Origin: Pseudomonas azotoformans
Lineage (GTDB): Bacteria; Pseudomonadota; Gammaproteobacteria; Pseudomonadales; Pseudomonadaceae
Assembly (NCBI RefSeq): GCF_900103345.1
Contig: NZ_LT629702.1
Span: forward strand, 4,774,001-4,838,000
Direction of reading: 5' to 3'
DNA length: 64,000 nt
The notes under the pieces were generated by a model. The model had not been told where the DNA came from. It did not search any database and worked only from the letters and a program-made list of their open reading frames with translations. Within the stretch, counting starts at the first letter, position 1. Each line of letters starts with the position of its first letter. This document shows, piece after piece, positions 46,624-55,255 of the stretch. The position numbers were made by a program, and so were the translations under genes.

Positions 46624-46717
46624 AATGTGGGAGGGGGCTTGCCCCCGATGGCGGTGTGCCAGCCGACGTCATTATTGGCTGTAAAACAGCTATCGGGGGC
46701 AAGCCCCCTCCCACAAT
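46624..46717. repeat. REPIN, GGGGGCTTGCCCCCGAT type, inside the cox operon
   Basis: Inverted arms enclose about 40 bases in the 147-base gap between ctaD and the Cox11 gene. The paired arms could protect the coxB-ctaD message end and reduce read-through to assembly genes. Confidence 0.94.
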
Positions 46718-46743
46718 GGCCTCATTCACATTGGGTGGGCGTC

Positions 46744-47295
46744 ATGGCTGAATCCTTGCCAACCAAGCGCCTGGTCACACGGCTGCTGATCCTGGTGGTG
46801 GCAATGTTCGCCTTCGGCTTTGCGCTGGTGCCGATCTACGACGTGATGTGCAAGGCGTTCGGCATCAACGGCAAGACCGCCGGGCAGTACGAGGGCGAGC
46901 AAGTGGTCGACCCGACACGCCAGGTGCGCGTGCAGTTCTTGTCTACCAACGCCATCGACATGGTCTGGGATTTCTATGCCAAGGCGGACGAAGTGGTGGT
47001 CAACCCGGGCGCGGTGACCGAGGTGCTGTTCGTGGCCCACAACCCCACCGACAAGCCGATGACCGCTCAGGCCGTACCGAGCATTTCCCCGGCCGAAGCG
47101 GCGATGTATTTCCACAAGACCGAATGCTTTTGCTTCACCCAGCAAGTGCTGCAGCCGGGTCAGCGCATCGAGATGCCGGTGCGTTTCATCGTCGACCGCG
47201 ACATGCCCAAGGATGTGAAGCATCTGACCCTGGCGTACACGCTGTTCGATATCACTGCGCGCCAACCGCCCGTGGCTGTGCACAGCGGCGGCTAG
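46744..47295 (+). CDS. ctaG: Cytochrome c oxidase copper-insertion protein Cox11/CtaG
   Basis: Cox11 delivers copper to CuB of subunit I. The 183 residues have one N-terminal membrane helix (LLILVVAMFAFGFALVPIYD, about 13-32) and a periplasmic beta domain. Its copper-binding cysteines are in ECFCFTQQ near residue 122, and the conserved HNPTDKPM is near 100. The frame is open to 46627, but that part is translated REPIN, so MAESLPTKRL at 46744 is taken as the start. A weak ribosome site (GGTGGG) precedes it. Confidence 0.95.
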   Translation: MAESLPTKRLVTRLLILVVAMFAFGFALVPIYDVMCKAFGINGKTAGQYEGEQVVDPTRQVRVQFLSTNAIDMVWDFYAKADEVVVNPGAVTEVLFVAHNPTDKPMTAQAVPSISPAEAAMYFHKTECFCFTQQVLQPGQRIEMPVRFIVDRDMPKDVKHLTLAYTLFDITARQPPVAVHSGG

Positions 47296-47330
47296 CTACT
47301 GTTTGCCCCCTCAATCAGGAGAGCGAATAC

Positions 47331-48218
47331 ATGTCGACTCATGATACGTACTACGTACCGGCGCAAAGCAAATGGCCGATAATTGCCACGATGGGCCTGC
47401 TGGTCACCGTGTATGGACTGGCGGTGTGGTTCAACGACTTGAAGGCGGCACGCCCGGAATCCCACGGCCCGTGGATCTTTTTCGTCGGCGGGCTGCTGCT
47501 GGCGTACATGCTGTTCGGCTGGTTCGGTGCGGTCATCAAGGAAAGCCGCGCCGGTTTGTACAGTCCGCAGATGGACCGCTCGTTCCGCTGGGGTATGACC
47601 TGGTTCATCTTTTCCGAAGTGATGTTCTTTATCGCCTTCTTCGGTGCACTGTTTTATGTGCGGCATATGTCGGCGCCTTGGCTGGCGGGTGAAGGCTCAA
47701 AGGGTGTCGCGCACATGCTGTGGCCGAACTTTGAGTTTGCCTGGCCGCTGCTGAACAACCCCGACCCGAAAATGTACCCGGCACCGGAAGGCACCATCAG
47801 TCCGTGGGGCCTGCCGCTGGTCAATACCATCCTGCTGGTGAGTTCCAGCGTGACCATCACCATCGCTCACCATGCCCTGCGCAAAGGCCATCGCGGCGCG
47901 CTGAAAATCTGGTTGGCGATCACCGTCCTGCTGGGTATGGCGTTCCTGGGCTTCCAGGCCGAGGAATATATCCACGCGTACAAAGAGTTGGGCCTGACGC
48001 TCGGCTCCGGCGTCTATGGCGCGACCTTCTTCATGCTCACCGGCTTCCACGGCGCCCACGTGACCATCGGCACCCTCATTCTGTTCGTAATGCTGATGCG
48101 CATCCTCAAGGGGCATTTCAATGCCGAGCACCAGTTCGGCTTCGAGGCGGCCAGTTGGTATTGGCACTTTGTGGACGTGGTGTGGATCGGGCTGTTTTTC
48201 TTCGTCTACGTGTTGTGA
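47331..48218 (+). CDS. ctaE: Cytochrome c oxidase subunit III
   Basis: Subunit III is a seven-helix membrane protein that stabilises the oxidase. The 295 residues begin MSTHDTYYVPAQSKWPI. Recognisable parts are SEVMFFIAFFGALFYVRHMS near residue 105, LGMAFLGFQAEEYIHAY near 200, and the final HFVDVVWIGLFFFVYVL. AGGAG precedes the ATG. It follows Cox11 by 35 bases. The overlapping in-frame start at 46848 is spurious. Confidence 0.97.
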   Translation: MSTHDTYYVPAQSKWPIIATMGLLVTVYGLAVWFNDLKAARPESHGPWIFFVGGLLLAYMLFGWFGAVIKESRAGLYSPQMDRSFRWGMTWFIFSEVMFFIAFFGALFYVRHMSAPWLAGEGSKGVAHMLWPNFEFAWPLLNNPDPKMYPAPEGTISPWGLPLVNTILLVSSSVTITIAHHALRKGHRGALKIWLAITVLLGMAFLGFQAEEYIHAYKELGLTLGSGVYGATFFMLTGFHGAHVTIGTLILFVMLMRILKGHFNAEHQFGFEAASWYWHFVDVVWIGLFFFVYVL

Positions 48219-48224
48219 GACGGC

Positions 48225-48428
48225 TTACCACGGCGCATGAGAAACCAGTTGGCCGCTGAAAAAGCCCCAGGTGATCAAGGCCAGGGTGATCACGGCCAGT
48301 ACGACACGCACGGTCAGGGCGTTGACGAGGCGGTTGGAGTTGCCCTCGTCCTTGACCAGGAAGAACAAGCCACTGAACAGGCTCACGACGGTCGCGATCA
48401 GCATCAGGGCAATAGCGGCTTTGAGCAT
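48225..48428 (-). CDS. Twin-transmembrane small protein (DUF2909-like)
   Basis: The 67-residue protein has two membrane helices (about 5-24 and 45-62) joined by a short charged loop KDEGNSNRLVNAL. It is on the opposite strand within the cox cluster, and the same small gene lies at this place in P. aeruginosa (PA0109 position, recalled). Function is unknown; a role in oxidase assembly is a guess from location. The start at 48428 lies 29 bases from the Surf1 start, so the promoters overlap. Confidence 0.82.
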   Translation of the reverse strand: MLKAAIALMLIATVVSLFSGLFFLVKDEGNSNRLVNALTVRVVLAVITLALITWGFFSGQLVSHAPW

Positions 48429-48456
48429 GGTCGGGCTCCACGGGGATGGGCGGGCA

Positions 48457-49221
48457 ATGAAAACAAGTATAGCCAGCGCCGCAAAACGCTTTCGTCCAGG
48501 GATTGCACCCACTTTAGTGGTGCTGGTGCTGCTGCCCCTGATGGTGGGGTTGGGGTTCTGGCAACTGTCGCGCGGTCATGAAAAGCAGCGGCTGGTGGAC
48601 AGTTATGCCGAGCGGCGCGCAGCCGAGCCGGTCAGCAGTGCGCAACTCGATGACATGGCCGACCCGGCCTTTCGCCGCGTGCGCCTGCGCGGGCAGTTGG
48701 ATGCCGAGCACAGCGTGTTTCTCGACAACCGCATGCGCGACGGCAAGGCCGGCGTAGAGCTGCTGCAACCCTTCCATGATCAGGCCAGCGGCCTGTGGCT
48801 GTTGCTCAATCGCGGCTGGTTGCCCTGGCCGGACCGGCGCACACCTCCGGCCTTCAGCACCCCGGAGCAGGTCTTGAATCTGGATGCCTGGGTCTACGTC
48901 GCCCCTGGCGAAACCTTCCAATTGCACGCCGACCCCGCCAGTGCGCAATGGCCACGCCTGCTGACGGCGCTGCACCCTGCTGCGTTGTGGGCGGAACTGG
49001 GGCGCAGCGGTTTCACCTATGAGCTACGTGCCGAACCCGGCCCCGGCACTTACGAAACCGCCTGGCCCATCGTGGCCATGGGGCCGGAAAAACACCTGGC
49101 GTATGCCGTGCAGTGGTTCGCCATGTCGCTGGCGTTGCTGGCGCTTTACCTCTATCTCGGATGGCACAACAAAAAGGAGAAGCCCCATGGGAGCGGCCAT
49201 GAATCCACCCAACATGTCTGA
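48457..49221 (+). CDS. SURF1-family oxidase assembly protein
   Basis: Surf1 helps insert heme a into subunit I. The 254 residues have the two-helix layout: an N-terminal helix with LPLMVGLGFWQLSRGHEKQ (about 25-43) and a C-terminal one (MSLALLALYLYLGWH, about 222-236), with a periplasmic domain between. The frame is open to 48271, but MKTSIASAAKRF at 48457 fits the family. Its end overlaps the next gene by 35 bases. Confidence 0.92.
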   Translation: MKTSIASAAKRFRPGIAPTLVVLVLLPLMVGLGFWQLSRGHEKQRLVDSYAERRAAEPVSSAQLDDMADPAFRRVRLRGQLDAEHSVFLDNRMRDGKAGVELLQPFHDQASGLWLLLNRGWLPWPDRRTPPAFSTPEQVLNLDAWVYVAPGETFQLHADPASAQWPRLLTALHPAALWAELGRSGFTYELRAEPGPGTYETAWPIVAMGPEKHLAYAVQWFAMSLALLALYLYLGWHNKKEKPHGSGHESTQHV

Positions 49222-49771
49222 GGTGCCTGATCGGCGCAAAGGCCGTTGGCAGTTGATCCTGATCCTGATGATGGTGATCGGCCCGATGGCACTGGCCACC
49301 TTCATGTACAAGCTGCAGTTCTGGGTGCCGGACAGCCGCAGCTACCACGGCGAGATGATCGGCAACGGCCAGACCCGCGCCGACATTGGCGTGCAGGCCG
49401 ATGAGCAGCGCTGGCAACTGCTGGTCACCGCGCCCGCCGCCTGTGCCGCCGATTGCCAGCAACTGGTTTACCTTGCGCGCCAATTGCAGATTGGCCTGGG
49501 GCGCGACGCTTCCCGTGCCAGCCATGCCTTGGCCAGTGCGCTGCCGCTGGGCAGCGACTATGACGCCAAACTCAAGGCCGAGTACCCGCAACTGCAACGC
49601 TACCCGCTGGACTTGTCGACCTTCAGCAAAAATGCTGCTGCGCCGGGCGATGCTCAGCTGTGGATCGTCGACCCCCACGGCAACCTGGTGCTGCGCTACG
49701 ACGCCAGGGTCAAGGGCAAGGACTTGCTCAACGACCTGCGCCATCTGCTGAAACTGTCGAACATCGGATAG
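49187..49771 (+). CDS. Membrane-anchored Sco-like thioredoxin-fold protein (PA0111-like), degenerate
   Basis: The 194 residues have one N-terminal helix (about 21-41) and a periplasmic domain. Cys86 and Cys90 form a CxxxC (ACAADC) at nearly the same place as the copper site CPDIC of the true Sco protein (84-88) encoded at the operon end. The later DPHGNLVLRYD (His164) mirrors [13 protein letters not shown] of Sco with the histidine moved by one. It may therefore be a divergent copper chaperone or thiol reductase for CuA. GGAGA lies before the ATG, inside the Surf1 gene. The Sco comparison is mine, from sequence pattern alone. Confidence 0.78.
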   Translation: MGAAMNPPNMSEVPDRRKGRWQLILILMMVIGPMALATFMYKLQFWVPDSRSYHGEMIGNGQTRADIGVQADEQRWQLLVTAPAACAADCQQLVYLARQLQIGLGRDASRASHALASALPLGSDYDAKLKAEYPQLQRYPLDLSTFSKNAAAPGDAQLWIVDPHGNLVLRYDARVKGKDLLNDLRHLLKLSNIG

Positions 49772-49781
49772 GGGCATCGTC

Positions 49782-50861
49782 ATGGCCAAACCTGGATTTC
49801 GCCTCGCGTTGTTTGCCACCCTGCTGGCGCTGATCGTCGTACTGCTCGGCGCTTATACCCGCCTGACCCACGCCGGCCTGGGGTGCCCGGATTGGCCCGG
49901 CTGCTACGGCTTTATCAGCGTGCCCAACACCGAGGCTCAACTGGCCCATGCCGAGCTGCATTTCCCCGATACACCGGTAGAGGCCGACAAGGGCTGGGCC
50001 GAGATGACCCATCGCTACTTCGCCGGCACCCTGGGCTTGTTGATTGTGTTGCTGGCGGCGCGCTCGTGGAGCCATCGGCGCGATCCGGGCCAGCCGGTGA
50101 AACTGCCGCTGTTCGTGCTGGCGGTGGTGTTCGCCCAGGCCGCATTTGGCATGTGGACGGTGACGTTGAAGCTGTGGCCGCAGGTGGTGACGGGGCATTT
50201 GTTGGGCGGCTTTGCGACCTTGAGCCTGCTGTTCCTGCTGACCTTGCGCTTGTCCGGCGTATTGCCCGCCTTGATCGTGCCCAAGCGCCTGCAATATTGG
50301 GCGACGGCAGGCCTGGTGCTGGTGATCGGCCAGATTGCCTTGGGCGGCTGGGTCAGTTCCAACTATGCGGCGGTGGCCTGTATCGATTTGCCGACCTGCC
50401 ATGGCGAGTGGTGGCCGGCGGCGGACTTTGCCAACGGCTTCCACCTCACCCAACACATCGGCCCCAATTACCTGGGTGGGCAGCTGGACAGCGAGGCGCG
50501 CACCGCCATCCACCTGACCCATCGCATCGGCGCCGTCGTCGTCAGCCTGGTGCTGCTGGGTCTGGCGTGGCAATTGCGCGCGGTTGGCATGACGCGGTTG
50601 GCCGGCTTGCTGCTGATCGCCCTGGCGGCGCAAATCTGCCTGGGCCTGAGCAATGTGTATTTCCATCTGCCGCTGCCGGTTGCGGTGGGGCATAACGCGG
50701 GTGGTGCGGCGTTGTTGCTGACGCTGGTGCTGGTCAACTACCACGCCCGCACCAGCCTGGTCCGGGTGCGCAACCAGCTGCCGTTCGGCTGGCGCTTTAT
50801 CCCGCGCAAGCATGTGTCGGGCCTCGTTACTCTTAAAGGAGAGATGCCATGGCGACCTTGA
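49782..50861 (+). CDS. ctaA: Heme A synthase
   Basis: CtaA (Cox15) oxidises the C8 methyl of heme o to give heme a. The 359 residues have eight predicted membrane helices in two similar halves. Heme-ligand histidines lie in [19 protein letters not shown] (about 22-40) and [12 protein letters not shown] near 73 in the first half, and in [12 protein letters not shown] and [13 protein letters not shown] in the second. It is followed by ctaB with 13 bases of overlap. Order and neighbours match other pseudomonads. Confidence 0.95.
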   Translation: MAKPGFRLALFATLLALIVVLLGAYTRLTHAGLGCPDWPGCYGFISVPNTEAQLAHAELHFPDTPVEADKGWAEMTHRYFAGTLGLLIVLLAARSWSHRRDPGQPVKLPLFVLAVVFAQAAFGMWTVTLKLWPQVVTGHLLGGFATLSLLFLLTLRLSGVLPALIVPKRLQYWATAGLVLVIGQIALGGWVSSNYAAVACIDLPTCHGEWWPAADFANGFHLTQHIGPNYLGGQLDSEARTAIHLTHRIGAVVVSLVLLGLAWQLRAVGMTRLAGLLLIALAAQICLGLSNVYFHLPLPVAVGHNAGGAALLLTLVLVNYHARTSLVRVRNQLPFGWRFIPRKHVSGLVTLKGEMPWRP

Positions 50862-51748
50862 TCGGCGCGCGTCACGGCCAGGCCATCTGGCGTGATTATC
50901 TGGAGCTGACCAAGCCGAAGGTGGTGGTGCTGATGCTCATCACTTCGCTGGTGGGGATGTTCCTGGCGACCCGCGCCGGCGTGCCGTGGACCGTGCTGGT
51001 GTTTGGCAACCTGGGGATTGCCCTGTGTGCCGGTGGCGCGGCGGCGGTGAATCATGTGGTGGATCGGCGGATCGATGCGGTGATGGCGCGGACCCACAAG
51101 CGGCCATTGGCGCAAGGCCGTGTGTCGCCGCTGGCGGCGCTGGCCTTTGCTTTGTTTCTGGCTGTTGCAGGGTTGGCTCTGCTGCTGGCGTTTACCAACC
51201 CTCTGGCGGCTTGGCTGACGCTGGCCTCGCTGCTCGGCTATGCAGTGATCTACACCGGCTTCCTCAAGCGGGCGACGCCGCAGAACATCGTCATCGGTGG
51301 CCTGGCCGGTGCAGCGCCTCCTTTGCTGGGTTGGGTTGCCGTGACCGGGCATATCAGCGCCGAGCCCCTGCTGTTGGTGCTGATCATCTTCGCCTGGACC
51401 CCGCCACACTTCTGGGCCTTGGCCATCCATCGCAAGGAAGAATACGCCAAGGCCGATATCCCGATGCTGCCGGTGACCCACGGCGAGCACTACACCAAGG
51501 TGCATATCCTGCTCTACACCTTCGCCCTGCTGGCGGTGAGCCTGATGCCCTATGTGATCCACATGAGCGGCCTGCTGTACCTCGGCTGCGCCCTGGTATT
51601 GGGCGGGCGCTTTCTGCAATGGGCCTGGGTGTTGTACCGTGGCGGTCGGCCGCACGCGGCGATCAACACCTTCAAGTACTCTATCTGGTACTTGCTGCTG
51701 CTGTTTATCGCCCTGCTCGTAGACCACTACCTACTGTTGAACCTATGA
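50849..51748 (+). CDS. ctaB: Protoheme IX farnesyltransferase
   Basis: This UbiA-family membrane enzyme adds farnesyl to heme b to make heme o. The 299 residues have the substrate motif as [20 protein letters not shown] near residue 65 and further charged loops, with about nine membrane helices. AAAGGAGAG precedes the ATG. It overlaps ctaA and the Sco gene (four bases, ATGA). A second copy of this enzyme normally exists in the cyo operon of pseudomonads, outside this window. Confidence 0.95.
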   Translation: MATLIGARHGQAIWRDYLELTKPKVVVLMLITSLVGMFLATRAGVPWTVLVFGNLGIALCAGGAAAVNHVVDRRIDAVMARTHKRPLAQGRVSPLAALAFALFLAVAGLALLLAFTNPLAAWLTLASLLGYAVIYTGFLKRATPQNIVIGGLAGAAPPLLGWVAVTGHISAEPLLLVLIIFAWTPPHFWALAIHRKEEYAKADIPMLPVTHGEHYTKVHILLYTFALLAVSLMPYVIHMSGLLYLGCALVLGGRFLQWAWVLYRGGRPHAAINTFKYSIWYLLLLFIALLVDHYLLLNL

Positions 51749-52380
51749 CTCGAACTCAAAAGACTGTCTTCATCCTGGTGGCCCTGGTGGCATTGATCAT
51801 GGGCCTGACCGTTAACAAAGTGCTCTCGGGCAAGGGCCAGGGCGACCCCACTGCCTTGATCGACGCCGGCATCATCCTGCTGCCGCAAAGTCGCCAACTG
51901 CCGCCGGTGACCATGACCAACCAGGACGGCCAGCCAGTGCTGGTCAATGAATTGAAAGGCAAGTGGAGCCTGTTGTTCTTCGGCTACACCTTCTGCCCGG
52001 ACATCTGCCCGACCACCCTCGCCCAGCTGCGCCAGATCAAGAGCGAGCTGCCTAAAGACGCGGTGGATAAGTTGCAGGTAATCCTGGTCAGCGTGGACCC
52101 GAACCGCGACACGCCGACTCAGCTCAAGCAGTATCTGGGTTACTTCGATCCGCAGTTCCAGGGCCTGACCGGCGCGAATGTGGAGGAGGTGCAGAAGGTC
52201 TCGAATGCGGTGAGCATTCCGTTCATCCCGGCGGATACCAGCAAGCCCAACTACACCGTCGACCACAGCGGCAACCTGGCATTGATCGGGCCGGATGGGA
52301 CGCAGCGTGGGTTTATTCGGGCGCCGTTGAACAACCAGAAGCTGGTGGCGCAGTTGCCGGGGTTGTTGAAGCGTCAGTAA
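51745..52380 (+). CDS. Sco/SenC copper chaperone for CuA assembly
   Basis: Sco delivers copper or reduces cysteines during CuA assembly in subunit II. The 211 residues have an N-terminal membrane anchor ([16 protein letters not shown]) and a thioredoxin fold with the copper ligands Cys84, Cys88 ([12 protein letters not shown]) and His174 ([14 protein letters not shown]). It starts inside the ctaB stop and ends the oxidase operon. A REPIN follows. Confidence 0.95.
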   Translation: MTRTQKTVFILVALVALIMGLTVNKVLSGKGQGDPTALIDAGIILLPQSRQLPPVTMTNQDGQPVLVNELKGKWSLLFFGYTFCPDICPTTLAQLRQIKSELPKDAVDKLQVILVSVDPNRDTPTQLKQYLGYFDPQFQGLTGANVEEVQKVSNAVSIPFIPADTSKPNYTVDHSGNLALIGPDGTQRGFIRAPLNNQKLVAQLPGLLKRQ

Positions 52381-52395
52381 ATACACCGCAAAACA

Positions 52396-52492
52396 AATGT
52401 GGGAGGGGGCTTGCCCCCGATAGCAGTGGGTCAGCCACCAGGTGCAGTGACTGACACTCAGCAATCGGGGGCAAGCCCCCTCCCACATTTTT
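52396..52492. repeat. REPIN, GGGGGCTTGCCCCCGAT type
   Basis: Inverted arms enclose about 45 bases between the convergent Sco and metQ genes. No separate terminator was seen, so the hairpin may define both 3' ends. Confidence 0.93.
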
Positions 52493-52523
52493 TGATCTTC
52501 AGCGTGTTGGAGATCGAATCACA

Positions 52524-53294
52524 TCAGAACGCCGGCTTGATCGCGCCTTTGTACTTCTCTTCGATGAACTTCTTCACTTCAGGCGTGTGCAGGGCTGCAA
52601 CCAGCTTCTTCACGGCGTCCGAATCCTTGTTGTCTTCGCGGGTCACCAGGATGTTCACATAAGGCGAGTCGCTACCTTCGATCACCAGCGCATCCTTGGA
52701 CGGGTCCAGCTTGGCTTCCAGCGCATAGTTGGTGTTGATCAGCGCCAGGTCGACCTGGGTCAGTACGCGCGGCAGGGTGGCGGCTTCCAGTTCGCGGAAT
52801 TTGAGGCCTTTAGGGTTGGCGGTGATGTCCTTGATGGTCGACAGGATATTGGTCGGATCCTTCAGGGTGATCAGGCCGTTCTTGGCCAGCAGCAACAGGG
52901 CGCGGCCGCCGTTGGTGGCGTCGTTCGGGATCACCACGTTGGCGCCGCTTGGCAGTTCGTCCAGCTTCTTGTACTTGCTGGAGTACGCGCCCAGGGGTTC
53001 CAGGTGCACCGCGCCAACGCTCACCAGGTGAGTGCCCTTGGCTTTGTTGAATTCATCCAGGTATGGCTGGTGTTGGAAGAAGTTGGCGTCCAGGCGCTTT
53101 TCCGCGACTTGTACGTTGGGCTGCACGTAGTCGGTGAAGACTTTGACCTGCAGGTCCACGCCTTCTTTGGCGAGGGCAGGCTTCACGAATTCGAGGATTT
53201 CCGCGTGCGGGACCGGCGAAGCGGCGACCGTGAGGGTCTCGGCGTGGGCGGAAAACGCGGCAACGGCGGCGAAAGCAACCAGTAGTTTTTTCAT
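52524..53294 (-). CDS. metQ: Methionine ABC transporter substrate-binding protein
   Basis: MetQ captures methionine in the periplasm. The 256 residues have a normal signal peptide (MKKLLVAFAAVAAFSAHA) rather than a lipobox, as in many pseudomonads. The NlpA/lipoprotein-9 domain shows SPVPHAEILEFVKPAL near residue 25, FTDYVQPNVQVAEKRLDANFFQHQ near 52 and ALINTNYALEA near 190. The start at 53294 has GGAG upstream. It is last in metN-metI-metQ, 51 bases after metI. Confidence 0.94.
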   Translation of the reverse strand: MKKLLVAFAAVAAFSAHAETLTVAASPVPHAEILEFVKPALAKEGVDLQVKVFTDYVQPNVQVAEKRLDANFFQHQPYLDEFNKAKGTHLVSVGAVHLEPLGAYSSKYKKLDELPSGANVVIPNDATNGGRALLLLAKNGLITLKDPTNILSTIKDITANPKGLKFRELEAATLPRVLTQVDLALINTNYALEAKLDPSKDALVIEGSDSPYVNILVTREDNKDSDAVKKLVAALHTPEVKKFIEEKYKGAIKPAF

Positions 53295-53345
53295 CCAACA
53301 AGCTCCTTGTTCGGGCATGTGCCGGCATGTCACCGGCAATGGCCG

Positions 53346-54020
53346 TTATTTTCGAGAAAAGTGCACCACCAGCTTGTCGCCGACGGTTTGCAGAATTTGC
53401 ACCAGGATCAACAGCATCACCACCGTGACCACCATCACGTCAGTCTGGAAACGCTGGTAACCGAAACGGATCGCCAAGTCGCCCAGGCCACCGGCACCCA
53501 CCACACCGGCCATAGCCGTGTAGGACACCAGTGTAATCGCCGTCACCGTAATCGCCGCGAAAATGCCCGGACGGGCTTCGGGCAGCAAGGCGTTGGTGAT
53601 GATCTGGCGCGTGCTGGCGCCCATGGATTGCGTGGCTTCGATGATGCCGCGGTCCACTTCGCGCAGCGCGGTTTCAACCAGGCGTGCAAAGAACGGCGTC
53701 GCGCCCACCACCAACGGCGGAATCGCACCGGCCACGCCCAGCGAAGTGCCGGTGATCAGCACGGTGAACGGGATCATCACGATCAGCAGGATGATGAACG
53801 GCAGCGAGCGCAGGATGTTCACGATCAGCGACAGCAGCGCGTACAGGCCTTTCTGTTCGAACAGTTGGCGCGGGCTGGTCAGAAACAGCAGCACGCCCAG
53901 GGGCAGGCCCAGCACCACGGTGAAGAACAGCGAGCCGAACAGCATGGTCATGGTGTCGCCGGTGGCCAGCCAGATTTCGGACCAGTCGATATTGGCGAAG
54001 AAACTCAACAGGACGTCCAT
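53346..54020 (-). CDS. metI: Methionine ABC transporter permease
   Basis: MetI is the membrane subunit of the methionine importer. The 224 residues have five or six membrane helices and the permease loop EAARP-like GASTRQIITNALLPEARPGI near residue 140, which contacts the MetN ATPase. It overlaps the metN stop by one base and is followed by metQ. The family length is about 217-225. Confidence 0.95.
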   Translation of the reverse strand: MDVLLSFFANIDWSEIWLATGDTMTMLFGSLFFTVVLGLPLGVLLFLTSPRQLFEQKGLYALLSLIVNILRSLPFIILLIVMIPFTVLITGTSLGVAGAIPPLVVGATPFFARLVETALREVDRGIIEATQSMGASTRQIITNALLPEARPGIFAAITVTAITLVSYTAMAGVVGAGGLGDLAIRFGYQRFQTDVMVVTVVMLLILVQILQTVGDKLVVHFSRK

Positions 54021-55027
54021 TAGCGCAGGATCTCCATGTGGACGTCAGCGGCGGTGAAGCGCGCAAACGCGGCTTCCATGTCGCCACCGGTGACGGCGAG
54101 GGTCAATTGCCCGTAAGGGATGTCTTTGATGCGGTCGATACGACCGGCGAGGATGCTGTAGTCCACGCCCGTTTCGCGGGCGACGGTGCCCAGCAGCGGC
54201 GCGTAGGTCGCTTCGCCCTGGAATGTCAGCCGCACGATACGGCCTGGCACGTGGGCGAAGTCGTCGCGTTGCTCGTTTTCGTCGACCTGCTCGGACTCTT
54301 GCACGAAGCGCTTGGTGGTCGGGTGCTTGGGGTGCAGGAACACGTCGGCCACCGAGCCTTGCTCGACGATCACGCCGGCGTCCATTACGGCCACTTGGTC
54401 GCAGACACGGCGGATCACGTCCATTTCATGGGTGATCAGCACGATGGTCAGCTTCAACTCGCGGTTGATCTCGGCCAACAGTTGCAGCACCGAGGCGGTG
54501 GTCTGCGGGTCGAGGGCGCTGGTGGCTTCGTCGCACAGCAAGATCTTTGGCTTGGTCGCCAGGGCGCGAGCGATGCCGACGCGTTGTTTCTGGCCGCCGG
54601 ACAACTGCGCCGGGTACTTTTTGGCGTGGTCCGACAGGCCGACGCGGGCGAGCAGTTCTGCGACGCGCAGGTCGATGTCCTTGCGCGACAGTTCGCCGGC
54701 CAGGGTCAGCGGCAGTGCCACGTTGTCGGCGACGGTCTTGGAGGCCAGCAGGTTGAAGTGCTGGAAGATCATCCCGACCTGCTGACGGAAACGGCGCAGG
54801 CCGTTGGCGTCCAGGGCGGTGACTTCTTCGCCGTCTACCGTGATTGTGCCGCCGCTGGGTTCTTCGAGGCGGTTGATCAGGCGCAGCAGGGTGCTTTTAC
54901 CCGCGCCGGAGTGGCCGATCAGGCCGAACACCTGGCCGTTTGCGACACTCAGGCTGGTGGCGTGCAGCGCGGGAATATCCCTACCGGCGACGCGGTAGGT
55001 TTTATGGACGTTTTGAAACTCGATCAC
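54020..55027 (-). CDS. metN: Methionine ABC transporter ATP-binding protein
   Basis: MetN powers methionine import. The 335 residues have Walker [10 protein letters not shown] at 38-46, signature LSGGQKQR near 142, Walker [12 protein letters not shown] near 162, and a C-terminal NIL domain (about 265-335) that binds methionine and inhibits transport when the cell is full. The ATG at 55027 opens on [13 protein letters not shown]. It starts the metNIQ operon, and no methionine riboswitch was seen in the 228-base leader gap shared with katE. Confidence 0.96.
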   Translation of the reverse strand: MIEFQNVHKTYRVAGRDIPALHATSLSVANGQVFGLIGHSGAGKSTLLRLINRLEEPSGGTITVDGEEVTALDANGLRRFRQQVGMIFQHFNLLASKTVADNVALPLTLAGELSRKDIDLRVAELLARVGLSDHAKKYPAQLSGGQKQRVGIARALATKPKILLCDEATSALDPQTTASVLQLLAEINRELKLTIVLITHEMDVIRRVCDQVAVMDAGVIVEQGSVADVFLHPKHPTTKRFVQESEQVDENEQRDDFAHVPGRIVRLTFQGEATYAPLLGTVARETGVDYSILAGRIDRIKDIPYGQLTLAVTGGDMEAAFARFTAADVHMEILR

Positions 55028-55192
55028 GTAGCGAACCTTGTGGGGCGCATGGAAAAGGGATCAGCGGTTAGCCGGGCGCGCATTTTAGCCTGTCCGTATA
55101 GCGTTTCTTAGCATTTATTTCGTATTCAACCAGCGATTTGGCAATAACGCGATCAAAGGTCATAAAAAAGGAACGGCCCAAAACCCCATCAG

Positions 55193-55203
55193 TCACTACT
55201 TAA
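55193..55203 (+). promoter_or_regulatory. Possible RpoS-type -10 element upstream of katE
   Basis: TCACTACTTAA resembles the stationary-phase sigma -10 consensus KCTAYRCTTAA at nine of eleven positions. It lies about 50 bases before the katE ATG. Control of katE by RpoS is common, but this site is only a visual match. Confidence 0.3.
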
Positions 55204-55255
55204 GCAATGCGATTCCCGGGTGCCGTGCCTGGGTCTGAATAAGGAGTTTTGACTG

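Noticed and set aside
46627..46743. N-terminal extension of ctaG (40 extra codons)
   Set aside because: The extension is a translation of the REPIN, and the family start MAESLPTKRL lies after it.
55028..55255. Possible SAM riboswitch ahead of metN
   Set aside because: No conserved SAM-I or SAM-II core or terminator was found in the 228 bases, and such switches are not usual for pseudomonad metNIQ.
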